Source: a virus. Taken from it: a stretch of DNA of 26,501 nt. The notes under the pieces were generated by a model. That model was not told the DNA's origin. It saw only the letters and a list, made by a program, of their open reading frames with translations, and did not search any database. Every line of letters starts with the position of its first letter. Position 1 is the stretch's first letter. A program made the position numbers and the translations under genes. Below, one piece after another: positions 20,482-26,501 of this stretch. The DNA is taken from the IMG/VR virus record IMGVR_UViG_3300009172_000047, positions 1-26,501 of that record, one strand, 5' to 3'.

Positions 20482-20586
20482 ATGAAGTATGGAATATTTA
20501 TTATGATTTTGGCATGTATCGCACTAGTTGGATATGTGGAAGACCCTTGCGCTACAGAAGGTTTGATGCAAGGTTGTATGGACTAA
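20482..20586 (+). CDS. 34-residue membrane or secreted peptide
   Basis: ATG 20482 to TAA 20584-20586 encodes 34 residues behind GGAG (20471-20474) at 7 nt. Residues 3-18 (YGIFIMILACIALVGY) are a hydrophobic signal or membrane segment. The rest is short with two Cys (EDPCATEGLMQGCMD) that could form a disulfide if exported. There is no typical lipobox, as the Cys at 12 is in the hydrophobic core. It ends the early cluster. Similar tiny peptides are common in marine T4-like phages, with unknown role. Confidence 0.55.
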   Translation: MKYGIFIMILACIALVGYVEDPCATEGLMQGCMD

Positions 20587-20687
20587 TTTATGGATTCTTA
20601 TGTCCTCGCCTCTCAAATCTCATCATCAAAAGAGGACATCAAGAAGGCACAATCACTATATGATGATAATGTGATTAGGTTGTGTCA

Positions 20688-20722
20688 GGCAGAGGGGCGT
20701 CATTTCCCCTCTGCCACTTTTT
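20688..20722 (+). terminator. Intrinsic (rho-independent) terminator
   Basis: GGCAGAGGGG (20688-20697) pairs perfectly with CCCCTCTGCC (20706-20715) around an 8-nt loop, followed by AC and five T (20718-20722). This is the clearest intrinsic terminator in the window and ends the transcript from the promoter at 19994. A second inverted repeat, ATGTCCTC/GAGGACAT (20600-20607 and 20632-20639), lies upstream in the same untranslated stretch. Confidence 0.88.
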
Positions 20723-20748
20723 ATATAATGACTAAATATAGGTGATGA

Positions 20749-21201
20749 ATGTATAATTGTGTTACAGTAGAGGGTAGTACAAAAACCAAGAGACAACTTG
20801 TTAGAGAGATAGCATATTTCTGTGTAGACGAAATGCTCCCCAAGTTCAGAACTCTTGATGTTGAAATAAATCTCATAAAATTGAAAGACGAAACAAATTG
20901 TGATGGACTATGCTCGCCTGGCGATTATAGAAATCATTTTGAAATTGATATTGAAAAAAGTTTAAAAGGAGATGACCTAATTACTTGTGTCACTCACGAA
21001 ATGGTACATGTTATGCAATACGCTAAAGGAATGCTGAAAGATAATAACACAGCAGGATCAAAGGTATATTGGAAAGGTTACTGTTATAGTAACTATGCAT
21101 ATAGTAAACAACCGTGGGAAAGACAGGCATATAGGATGCAAGAAACCCTTTTGATCAAATATAAACAATGGAGTAAAAATAATGGTAACAGAACTACTTA
21201 G
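20749..21201 (+). CDS. HExxH putative zinc metalloprotein
   Basis: A 150-residue protein has HEMVH (H83, E84, H87), the zinc-binding HExxH motif, and an acidic third ligand candidate E124 in PWERQAYRM. Both resemble small SprT-like or phage peptidase families. There is no signal peptide, so it would act in the cytoplasm, perhaps cleaving a host or phage protein. AGGTGA is close upstream and a perfect TATAAT (20724-20729) follows the terminator but has no -35 match at 17 nt. It overlaps the SleB-type gene by 20 nt. Confidence 0.72.
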   Translation: MYNCVTVEGSTKTKRQLVREIAYFCVDEMLPKFRTLDVEINLIKLKDETNCDGLCSPGDYRNHFEIDIEKSLKGDDLITCVTHEMVHVMQYAKGMLKDNNTAGSKVYWKGYCYSNYAYSKQPWERQAYRMQETLLIKYKQWSKNNGNRTT

Positions 21202-21655
21202 TACGGCACTTATTTGCTTAGCATCTAATGTGTATCACGAGGCAAAAAACCAAAGTATAGAAGGACAGATTGCAGTTGCTGAAGTTACGATGAATAGAGT
21301 TGCAGATTCAAGATATCCCAATACAGTGTGCGAAGTTGTAAAACAAGGCCCGATTAGAGAATCTTGGAAAACAAGAAAAGATGCAACACTTCCTAAATAC
21401 AAAAGAAAATACTTTCCAGTAAAAAACAGATGCCAATTTAGTTGGTATTGTGACGGAAAAAGTGATGAGGTAAAAGAACACAATGCATTTGTAATCGCTA
21501 CATGGGTTGCGAATGGTGTCCTCACTGGTACGTTAGAACCTACAGTCAAGGGTGCAACTCACTACCATGCAGATTATGTACTACCAGCTTGGGCTGCAGC
21601 AAAAACAAAAACAAGAACAATACAAACCCACATCTTTTATAGATGGGAGAAATAG
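21182..21655 (+). CDS. SleB/Hydrolase_2-type cell-wall hydrolase
   Basis: A 157-residue protein with the signature of spore-cortex-lytic/SleB hydrolases: NVYHEAKNQSIEGQIAVAEV (E20 as likely catalytic acid), then VTMNRV with YPNTVCEVV, CQFSWYCDG (about 79-87) and GATHYHADYV (about 121-130). These enzymes cleave peptidoglycan glycan strands. Residues 1-18 are moderately hydrophobic (LLSTALICLASNVY) and could act as a weak signal or arrest sequence. Together with the lysozyme at 26049 it gives the phage two muralytic enzymes. It overlaps the metalloprotein gene by 20 nt. Confidence 0.85.
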   Translation: MVTELLSTALICLASNVYHEAKNQSIEGQIAVAEVTMNRVADSRYPNTVCEVVKQGPIRESWKTRKDATLPKYKRKYFPVKNRCQFSWYCDGKSDEVKEHNAFVIATWVANGVLTGTLEPTVKGATHYHADYVLPAWAAAKTKTRTIQTHIFYRWEK

Positions 21656-21664
21656 GAGTACAAA

Positions 21665-21868
21665 ATGATTGAGACATTAATCATATCTATGTTGGGCAGT
21701 TTTGCTTACGACAATCTAGAATTTTTTAACACATCCAAGAATCAAATGAAACAAGGATATGTTTGGGAATATGAGTACAAGGAAAGAAATCCAAATGTAC
21801 CAGCAATTCCATTGATAAATGAGTCTACAGGCAAAGAAACAGTTATATGGGTATTAAAAGAAAAATAG
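21665..21868 (+). CDS. Small hypothetical protein with hydrophobic N-terminus
   Basis: A 67-residue protein behind AGGAG. Residues 1-14 (MIETLIISMLGSFA) are hydrophobic and could anchor it to the membrane. The rest is charged and beta-like (GYVWEYEYKERNP, then ETVIWVLKEK). It follows the SleB-type gene after 9 nt, so it may be an accessory or export partner of it. Its TAG stop is embedded in the 15-nt sequence shared with the primase promoter. The family is not recognised. Confidence 0.55.
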   Translation: MIETLIISMLGSFAYDNLEFFNTSKNQMKQGYVWEYEYKERNPNVPAIPLINESTGKETVIWVLKEK

Positions 21869-21871
21869 TAC

Positions 21872-21900
21872 TTGACATTTGCTAAAACATGTGGTATGAT
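21872..21900 (+). promoter_or_regulatory. Sigma70-type promoter TTGACA-N17-TATGAT
   Basis: TTGACA (21872-21877) and TATGAT (21895-21900) are exactly 17 nt apart. Fifteen bases around the -35 (21862-21876) are identical to those at 11807-11821. Transcription should begin near 21907, leaving a leader of about 120 nt before the gene at 22030, with a TAACC/GGTTA hairpin (21922-21935) and a 21-codon ORF. Confidence 0.8.
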
Positions 21901-21962
21901 TAATACAATTAAAATAGACGATAACCGTATGGTTAGGGGTATATGATGATGAGAGTTATAAT

Positions 21963-22028
21963 ATGAGATATCGAATACTAGATATTTGGATTGAGAGTCC
22001 TCAAGTTCTATTTAATGTGAGAGGGTGA
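21963..22028 (+). CDS. Possible 21-codon leader peptide
   Basis: ATG 21963 to TGA 22026-22028 encodes 21 residues, MRYRILDIWIESPQVLFNVRG. The gene at 22030 starts 1 nt after its stop, and its GAGAGG lies inside this ORF, so translation of the small ORF could control the next gene. Its own ribosome binding site is weak (GATGAGAG about 9 nt upstream). It may equally be a chance ORF in a structured leader. Confidence 0.3.
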   Translation: MRYRILDIWIESPQVLFNVRG

Positions 22029-22029
22029 T

Positions 22030-22584
22030 ATGAATATTTTCTACTTAGATAAAGATCCAAGAGTAAGTGCTTCTATGCATTTAGACAAACATGTTGTCAA
22101 GATGTGTACAGAATATGCACAACTATTGTCTACAGCCCATAGGTTGATAGATGGGGAAATTTATGAAGGTAGGACTAAAAATAATCATAGAATCAAACGA
22201 TGGAAATTACATGACAAAAGAGAAAATGTTTTATACAAAGCAGGTCATGTAAATCATCCCTCTGCCATTTGGACAAGAGTAAGTAGGAGTAATTATTATT
22301 ACCTCTATTTCTTGTACATGGCAACACTTGCAGAATACAGTTTTAGATACGGCAAAATACACGGTGCAAGCAAACCATCTATTTACTTACAAAGAGCACC
22401 TAATAATTTATGTGATAAGAATGGGTTAACAGAGATGCCACAATGTATGCCAGAGTACTGCAAAGTACCAGGCAATCCAATTAAGGCCTACCATACTTAC
22501 TATATACATGAGAAGAAGGGTTTTGCTACATGGAAAGGTAAAATAAATGGAAGAGATAAACCAAGTTGGTATGTCACAAGCTGA
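22030..22584 (+). CDS. Conserved phage protein of unknown function
   Basis: A 184-residue protein begins MNIFYLDKDPRVSASMHLDKHVVKM and contains HPSAIWTRVSRSNYYYL (about 77-93), both hallmarks of a family frequent in T4-like and other phages, but for which I recall no firm function. Conserved His and Asp residues near the start (H17, D19, H21), with NHPSAIW, could form a metal or nucleic-acid site. GAGAGG lies 5 nt from the ATG, behind a long leader. It overlaps a 49-residue ORF by 38 nt. Confidence 0.7.
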   Translation: MNIFYLDKDPRVSASMHLDKHVVKMCTEYAQLLSTAHRLIDGEIYEGRTKNNHRIKRWKLHDKRENVLYKAGHVNHPSAIWTRVSRSNYYYLYFLYMATLAEYSFRYGKIHGASKPSIYLQRAPNNLCDKNGLTEMPQCMPEYCKVPGNPIKAYHTYYIHEKKGFATWKGKINGRDKPSWYVTS

Positions 22585-22696
22585 AATGTATCAGCTTGAT
22601 ATTGCCGAACTTACAAAAGAGAAGTACATTTTAATTAAAAGAATCAAAGAATTGACGGAAGAGATACATGAATTACAGCGAAATGGAAGCACTTAA
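22547..22696 (+). CDS. 49-residue coiled-coil protein overlapping both neighbours
   Basis: ATG 22547 to TAA 22694-22696 encodes 49 residues, beginning MEEINQVGMSQAEMYQLDIA and ending with an amphipathic helix (LIKRIKELTEEIHELQRNG). AAAGG (22534-22538) is 8 nt upstream. It overlaps the previous gene by 38 nt and the next by 29 nt in other frames. The Leu/Ile heptad pattern, the good ribosome binding site and the filling of an otherwise empty gap support a real gene. Small coiled-coil proteins of this kind are frequent in marine T4-like phages. Function unknown. Confidence 0.6.
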   Translation: MEEINQVGMSQAEMYQLDIAELTKEKYILIKRIKELTEEIHELQRNGST

Positions 22697-23465
22697 AGAA
22701 CACTTTTCAGTTGCTGGGAATCCCCAACTAAGAGCATTTTCTTTATATAGAAGTCATACTGGCCAGGCTGGTGTAAAATACATTAATGAAAAACTAAAAC
22801 CCAACTCTGTGTTAGACGTTGGTTGTGGTGCAAATCTATTTAAACCACATCTGGAAGGTGTTGTAGGGATAGACTTATTAGACTATCGGAAACTAGGACA
22901 CAAGACAGGCGCTGATGTTATAGATAATATCAGAGAGTGGTATTTTAAAATGCATCCCTCATTCGATTTAATCTATTGCATAGGCCCAATGAACTTTGGA
23001 ACTGTGGAAGATATCTATGTAAACTTTGATATTTTTCGTAAGATGTCAAATAGAATATTTGGACATGTAAGGCCTGGACATTTAAGTGATGAGGATAGAG
23101 GAGTGAAATCTGGATATCCATATTACCCTTGGACTACACAAGAGATTCAGAGATGGGCAGATGAGTTTGGTTTTGATGTTGTCAATATGGCAACTGAACA
23201 TACAGATTTAACTTTGATGTCAGATGAACATATTCAACTATACAAAAATGCTGTAAAAGATGCATCTAAATTTAAAGGTTATGGTATGATTGGTATGAAT
23301 ACAAATGACTTGGCAGATTTAAAGAATATTGATACAGAGGGTATTGGTGAAGATTTAAAAGGTAAAGTGATGAATGAATGGAATAGACGATTTGACAAAG
23401 TTCACTATATAGATCATATAGACGTAAAAGTTAGACCAAGGTTACACTATGAGTTTGCAAAATGA
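22668..23465 (+). CDS. SAM-dependent methyltransferase-like protein 1
   Basis: A 265-residue protein with a class I methyltransferase motif I: SVLDVGCGANLFKP (47-60), followed by the acidic motif II GVVGIDL. A YPYYPWTTQEIQRWADEFGFDV segment (about 145-166, in two parts) resembles the C-terminal part of the third paralogue at 24538. The GCGxNxxKP motif, with Lys-Pro after motif I, is shared by all three paralogues. No DNA-methyltransferase DPPY/NPPY motif is seen, so the target is probably a small molecule, sugar, protein or RNA. GGAAGAG lies upstream of the ATG. It overlaps the 49-residue ORF by 29 nt and the next gene by 4 nt. Confidence 0.75.
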   Translation: MNYSEMEALKEHFSVAGNPQLRAFSLYRSHTGQAGVKYINEKLKPNSVLDVGCGANLFKPHLEGVVGIDLLDYRKLGHKTGADVIDNIREWYFKMHPSFDLIYCIGPMNFGTVEDIYVNFDIFRKMSNRIFGHVRPGHLSDEDRGVKSGYPYYPWTTQEIQRWADEFGFDVVNMATEHTDLTLMSDEHIQLYKNAVKDASKFKGYGMIGMNTNDLADLKNIDTEGIGEDLKGKVMNEWNRRFDKVHYIDHIDVKVRPRLHYEFAK

Positions 23466-24145
23466 GTGATTATGATTCCAGACTACACGAAAAAAGAAAT
23501 ATTAGTGGTGTAGAAATAGATGATGTCAGAGAAAGATACACAAATGAAGTAGATTTTGACACTAGACAAAACCTACCGAAATACAGAACTCTCTCTGGTG
23601 AAAAGTTAGCAAATGAGATAGCGGCACATAAACCAGATTTAGTTATTGATCTGGGGTGTGGTGCTAACTATTTCAAACCGATTGTAAGAAATGTTATTGG
23701 TGTAGACCTTACACATTTACCACAAGTAGATTTACAAAGAGATGTAAATACTTTGCCTGATATCTTCAAACCTAATGTTGCAGACTTTGTATTTTGTTTT
23801 GGCCCATGGTCAGTTTATGAACTAAATGCGCCAGAAGATTGGGAATATAATAGAAGAGTCATTAAAGTAATAAAGTATCTACTAAAAAAAGATGGAACTG
23901 CTATATTACATGCAAATAGTAAAAGAACAATATGGAATGAAAAGAACATCACAATGTTAGGTGATGAAGTTGGATTTAAAACACAGATAGATGGTATTGG
24001 TATCACAGATACAAACTTGATGACAAAAGATCATTGGAGAATACAAGAACAAGTGCCAGAACATAGGGAAAGTATGGGGATGTATCAAGATGGTGAGGAT
24101 TTGATAAAGAATCCTAGATACGTTTGGCGATGGACACATATATAA
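23462..24145 (+). CDS. SAM-dependent methyltransferase-like protein 2
   Basis: A 227-residue protein with LVIDLGCGANYFKP (60-73) as motif I, then NVIGVDL as motif II and CFGPWSVYEL (about 113-122) as the motif IV region. It is a paralogue of the genes at 22668 and 24538. There is no DPPY-type catalytic motif. It overlaps the previous gene by 4 nt (ATGA), so both are probably made in equal amounts. Substrate unknown. It may be a pair with gene 1 in one pathway. Confidence 0.75.
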   Translation: MSDYDSRLHEKRNISGVEIDDVRERYTNEVDFDTRQNLPKYRTLSGEKLANEIAAHKPDLVIDLGCGANYFKPIVRNVIGVDLTHLPQVDLQRDVNTLPDIFKPNVADFVFCFGPWSVYELNAPEDWEYNRRVIKVIKYLLKKDGTAILHANSKRTIWNEKNITMLGDEVGFKTQIDGIGITDTNLMTKDHWRIQEQVPEHRESMGMYQDGEDLIKNPRYVWRWTHI

Positions 24146-24160
24146 ACATGGGAGAAAATT

Positions 24161-24526
24161 ATGCCAACATATAGATTTAATAAAGACGGTGAGGTTTGGG
24201 ATGAGTTTATGGGAATGTCTGAAAAAGAAACATTCCTAGAGAACAATCCAGACATCAATCAAGTTCCAGTAGCAATTGCGATTGTGGGTGGTATTGAAGG
24301 AAGAACACACAAAGTAGACGATGGTTTCAAAGAGAACATGTCTAGGATTGCAGAGGCACATCCTAACTCGCCCCTTGCTTCTAGATACGGTAGTAATGAG
24401 AACATGGCGAAAAAGAAAGCAAGACAAGTTATAAAGAAAAGAACTGGTGCAAAAGTAACAGACGGTGGAACATCACACAATCTAAATAAAGCTGAAATTA
24501 TTGGCGGTAGACACACATATAAGTAG
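24161..24526 (+). CDS. FmdB-like phage protein lacking the zinc-ribbon cysteines
   Basis: A 121-residue protein begins MPTYRFNKDGEVWDEFMGMSEKETFLENNP, the start typical of FmdB-like regulators, but the Cys pairs that bind zinc in that family are absent (there is no Cys at all). Residues about 60-80 (FKENMSRIAEAHPNSPLA) and the basic C-terminus (KKKARQVIKKRTG) match a family common in T4-like marine phages, where its role is unknown. It lies between methyltransferase-like genes 2 and 3. GGGAGA is upstream. It could be an RNA- or DNA-binding adaptor. Confidence 0.68.
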   Translation: MPTYRFNKDGEVWDEFMGMSEKETFLENNPDINQVPVAIAIVGGIEGRTHKVDDGFKENMSRIAEAHPNSPLASRYGSNENMAKKKARQVIKKRTGAKVTDGGTSHNLNKAEIIGGRHTYK

Positions 24527-24537
24527 TGGATTAAAAT

Positions 24538-25113
24538 ATGAATACATCTAACTTTCATTTAGGAAAAGATGGACACACAAGAGATGCTAGAATCAGAAGT
24601 TTATATTACAAATATAGACACACTGGATTTGAACTTTTAAGAAAGATTCCTAGAGATGCAAAAGTATTAGATATAGGTTGTGGTATAAATATGTGGAAAC
24701 CATACTTTGATGATTTATATGGGATTGATCCATACAATGAAGCTGCAGACGAGATGATAAAATTTGAAGATTACACACCACATAAAGAGTTTGATACTTT
24801 TCTGGCATTAGGAAGTTTAAATTTTTATAATAAAGAATATGTAGAAATGCAAATAAAACATTTAAGTAAAATAACTAAGAGTGGTGATGTTATTTTTTGG
24901 AGACAAAATACTGGCAATAGACTTAGAAGAGGGGTTAATAATTTGACACCAAGTAATGTAGAATATTTTCCTTGGAGTATAGAACATAATAAATACTTTA
25001 CAGATCGTTATGGGTTTGATTTGGTAGAGTTCAAGGTTGACAGTGTTCCAGTTTTAGATAATGAAGGAAAGAAGGGCCCTAAAAGATACTATGTAAAGTG
25101 GAGTAGAAAATGA
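24538..25113 (+). CDS. SAM-dependent methyltransferase-like protein 3
   Basis: A 191-residue protein with KVLDIGCGINMWKP (42-55) as motif I, followed by DLYGIDPYNE as motif II and FDTFLALGSLNFY (about 84-96) in the motif IV area. NVEYFPWSIEHNKYF and RYGFDLVEF (about 140-165) align with the C-terminal block of gene 1. It is the shortest of the three paralogues. No DPPY motif is present. It overlaps phoH by 4 nt, so the set is one transcription unit. Substrate unknown. Confidence 0.74.
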   Translation: MNTSNFHLGKDGHTRDARIRSLYYKYRHTGFELLRKIPRDAKVLDIGCGINMWKPYFDDLYGIDPYNEAADEMIKFEDYTPHKEFDTFLALGSLNFYNKEYVEMQIKHLSKITKSGDVIFWRQNTGNRLRRGVNNLTPSNVEYFPWSIEHNKYFTDRYGFDLVEFKVDSVPVLDNEGKKGPKRYYVKWSRK

Positions 25114-25814
25114 GTAAGAAATTAGAAATAACAAAAAAGAATATGGTTGCTATTAAACCAGCAACGGATAACCAAAAAGTGGTATTTGAAAGTTGGAAAA
25201 CTGGTGCAAGTCAGTTTCTATATGGAGCAGCAGGAACTGGAAAGACCTTTGTTTCATTGTTCAATGGACTATCTGAAGCACTAGATAACACATCAAAGAT
25301 TGATAAGGTTATTATAGTCAGATCACTTATACCAACAAGAGAGATTGGATTCTTACCAGGCGATGAAGAAGATAAATCAGCATTGTATCAAGTTCCATAC
25401 TCTAACATGGTTCAGTTCATGTTTGAAATGCCAAACGAACAATCATTTACTTCTTTGTATGAAAGATTAAAAGCACAAGGAACATTGTTTTTCTTGTCAA
25501 CATCTTTTCTAAGAGGATTAACATTTGACAATGCTCTTGTTATAGTTGATGAATGTCAGAACTTAAATTTCCATGAGTTGGATACGATTACAACCAGACT
25601 TGGACAAGACTCCAAGATAGCATTTTGTGGAGACTTTTCACAAAGTGATTTGGTAAGAACAAACGAGAAAAATGGACTTTGGGATTTTTTAAGAATCGCA
25701 GAAGAAATGAAAGAATTTAATTGTACAGAATTTACAATCGGAGATATTGTACGAAGTGGATTTGTAAGAAACTACTTAATACAAAAAACTAAACTAGGGA
25801 TAGGAATGGAGTAA
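25110..25814 (+). CDS. phoH: PhoH-like ATPase
   Basis: A 234-residue protein with Walker A GAAGTGKT (39-46), Walker B VIVDECQN (144-151) and the FCGDFSQSD sensor block (172-180), in the order found in PhoH proteins. The PTREIGFLPGD segment (75-85) is characteristic. PhoH is an RNA-binding ATPase/helicase-like protein. It is very common in marine phages and was first linked to phosphate starvation in E. coli, though its phage role is unclear. It overlaps methyltransferase-like gene 3 by 4 nt. Confidence 0.92.
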   Translation: MSKKLEITKKNMVAIKPATDNQKVVFESWKTGASQFLYGAAGTGKTFVSLFNGLSEALDNTSKIDKVIIVRSLIPTREIGFLPGDEEDKSALYQVPYSNMVQFMFEMPNEQSFTSLYERLKAQGTLFFLSTSFLRGLTFDNALVIVDECQNLNFHELDTITTRLGQDSKIAFCGDFSQSDLVRTNEKNGLWDFLRIAEEMKEFNCTEFTIGDIVRSGFVRNYLIQKTKLGIGME

Positions 25815-25894
25815 ACCAATGCCGCCACGCAATCATCTGAATTGGACGTAACCTTCATGAAGATTTGATTGGGGTTAGTGGACAAGGAACTACA

Positions 25895-26038
25895 ATGCGA
25901 GAAGGTACAGAGAAGAGAAATATATTGCATGGTAGACATGAGAACTCTACTATCCACGATGAAGTGGGTATGAGACATTACTATGCAGAGTGGGGTAAAC
26001 ATTTAGATGTTGATCCAAAACAACCACTTGCAGCTTAA
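25895..26038 (+). CDS. 47-residue hypothetical protein, possibly the end of a frameshifted gene
   Basis: ATG 25895 to TAA 26036-26038 encodes 47 residues, MREGTEKRNILHGRHENSTI..., with AAGGAA about 6 nt upstream. The frame stays open upstream to 25841 and reads coherently (NLHEDLIGVSGQGTTMREG). A second start, ATG 25819 in another frame, gives MPPRNHLNW before a stop at 25849-25851. A shift of one base near 25844-25850 would join the two into about 73 residues. The segment is otherwise an unexplained gap of about 230 nt between phoH and the lysozyme gene. It may be a short gene, a decayed gene or a sequencing indel. Confidence 0.5.
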   Translation: MREGTEKRNILHGRHENSTIHDEVGMRHYYAEWGKHLDVDPKQPLAA

Positions 26039-26048
26039 GGAGTATAAA

Positions 26049-26492
26049 ATGAATATAGATAAACTACGAGAGGAAATTGCATATGATGAGGGAAGTGTAG
26101 GAAAGATATATCTTGACCATCTTGGTCTGCCTACTTTTGGTATTGGCCACCTTGTTTTGGAATCAGACCCAGAGTATAAATGGGAAGTTGGAACGCTTAT
26201 CACAAAAGTTAGAGTTGCTGAAGCCTTCAACCAAGATGTTGAGAATGTCTTATCAGACTGTACCAAACTATATCCAGACTTTGATGATTTACCAGAAGAA
26301 GTGCAATTAATAGTCGCAAACATGATGTTCAATATGGGCCGACCAAGATTGTCTAAATTTAAGGGTATGAAACGAGGAGTGGATGCCAAAGATTGGAACG
26401 CAGCTGCAGACGAAATGGTTGATAGCAGATGGTATCGTCAAGTGACTAAAAGGGCAGACAGATTAGTAGAAAGAATGAGGCAAATTGGTTGA
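26049..26492 (+). CDS. e: T4-type lysozyme (glycoside hydrolase 24 endolysin)
   Basis: A 147-residue protein with the T4 lysozyme catalytic triad at the same spacing: E14, D23 and T29 (T4 has E11, D20, T26), followed by FGIGHL (30-35). The C-terminal part has MMFNMGRPRLSKFKGM and W-R-Q segments typical of the family. It cleaves the glycan backbone of peptidoglycan. There is no signal or arrest sequence, so release needs a holin. AAGGAG lies about 7 nt before the ATG. The overlapping spanins at 9087-9783 and the SleB-type hydrolase at 21182 complete a split lysis set. Confidence 0.93.
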   Translation: MNIDKLREEIAYDEGSVGKIYLDHLGLPTFGIGHLVLESDPEYKWEVGTLITKVRVAEAFNQDVENVLSDCTKLYPDFDDLPEEVQLIVANMMFNMGRPRLSKFKGMKRGVDAKDWNAAADEMVDSRWYRQVTKRADRLVERMRQIG

Positions 26493-26501
26493 AGAATGAT
26501 G

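Noticed and set aside
20590-20745. 51-codon ORF (MDSYVLASQ...) between the 34-residue peptide and the HExxH gene
   Set aside because: It runs through a perfect intrinsic terminator and has no ribosome binding site, so it is more likely untranslated RNA.
1-26501. tRNA genes, CRISPR arrays, IS elements
   Set aside because: No cloverleaf with CCA-type acceptor stem, no regularly spaced repeats and no transposase or terminal inverted repeats were found by reading.

Overview
The window is a densely packed segment of a tailed-phage genome. Every supported gene lies on the + strand, the base composition is AT-rich, genes abut or overlap by 1-40 nt, and there is little intergenic space. A T4-like (myovirus) lineage is suggested by several things seen together: six intergenic copies of the T4-type late promoter box TATAAATA, a T4-type lysozyme, a T4-type RNase H (FEN family), a Zn-finger/TOPRIM primase, class I ribonucleotide reductase (nrdA/nrdB), phoH, and proteins that begin like T4 capsid-targeting sequences. 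PhoH, SleB-type hydrolase, bS21 and the structural-protein families resemble T4-like phages of marine bacteria (cyanophage/pelagiphage type). The lack of photosynthesis genes, the low GC and the phage bS21 make a marine alphaproteobacterial (for example SAR11-like) host a reasonable inference, but this is not proven by the sequence.

Region 1 (1-9070) is late and virion-like. It holds the tail of an upstream gene, two Lys-rich putative structural proteins, a HAD nucleotidase, a 396-aa putative structural or decoration protein, a fibre-type protein, two tiny ORFs (a 39-aa basic peptide and a 43-aa metallothionein-like peptide) flanked by strong hairpins, a run of conserved unknowns, a capsid-targeted PAP2 phosphatase chimera, and a radical SAM enzyme with extra C-terminal cysteines. 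Late promoters sit before the genes at 111, 2549 and 3803.

Region 2 (9063-11813) looks like a lysis and membrane cassette. It has overlapping inner- and outer-membrane spanin candidates, a DUF1353 protein, several small membrane-anchored or coiled-coil proteins and a 52-aa holin-like peptide, with late promoters at 9063 and 10323.

Region 3 (11817-19961) is metabolic. A sigma70-like promoter, which may produce a leaderless mRNA, leads into primase, nrdA, a glutaredoxin-nrdB fusion, a zinc ribbon, an SGNH-type hydrolase and a PDDEXK nuclease. A second promoter region leads into an exported glycine-zipper protein, ribosomal protein bS21, two unknowns, RNase H and a DUF6433-like protein.

Region 4 (19962-26501) is accessory. 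A textbook sigma70 promoter drives small genes that end at a strong intrinsic terminator (20688-20722). After it come an HExxH metalloprotein, a SleB-type cell-wall hydrolase, another promoter with a leader, a conserved phage protein, a 49-aa coiled-coil ORF, three related methyltransferase-like proteins sharing a GCGxNxxKP motif, an FmdB-like protein, phoH, a possibly frameshifted small gene and a T4-type lysozyme. No tRNA, CRISPR, IS element or minus-strand gene was seen.
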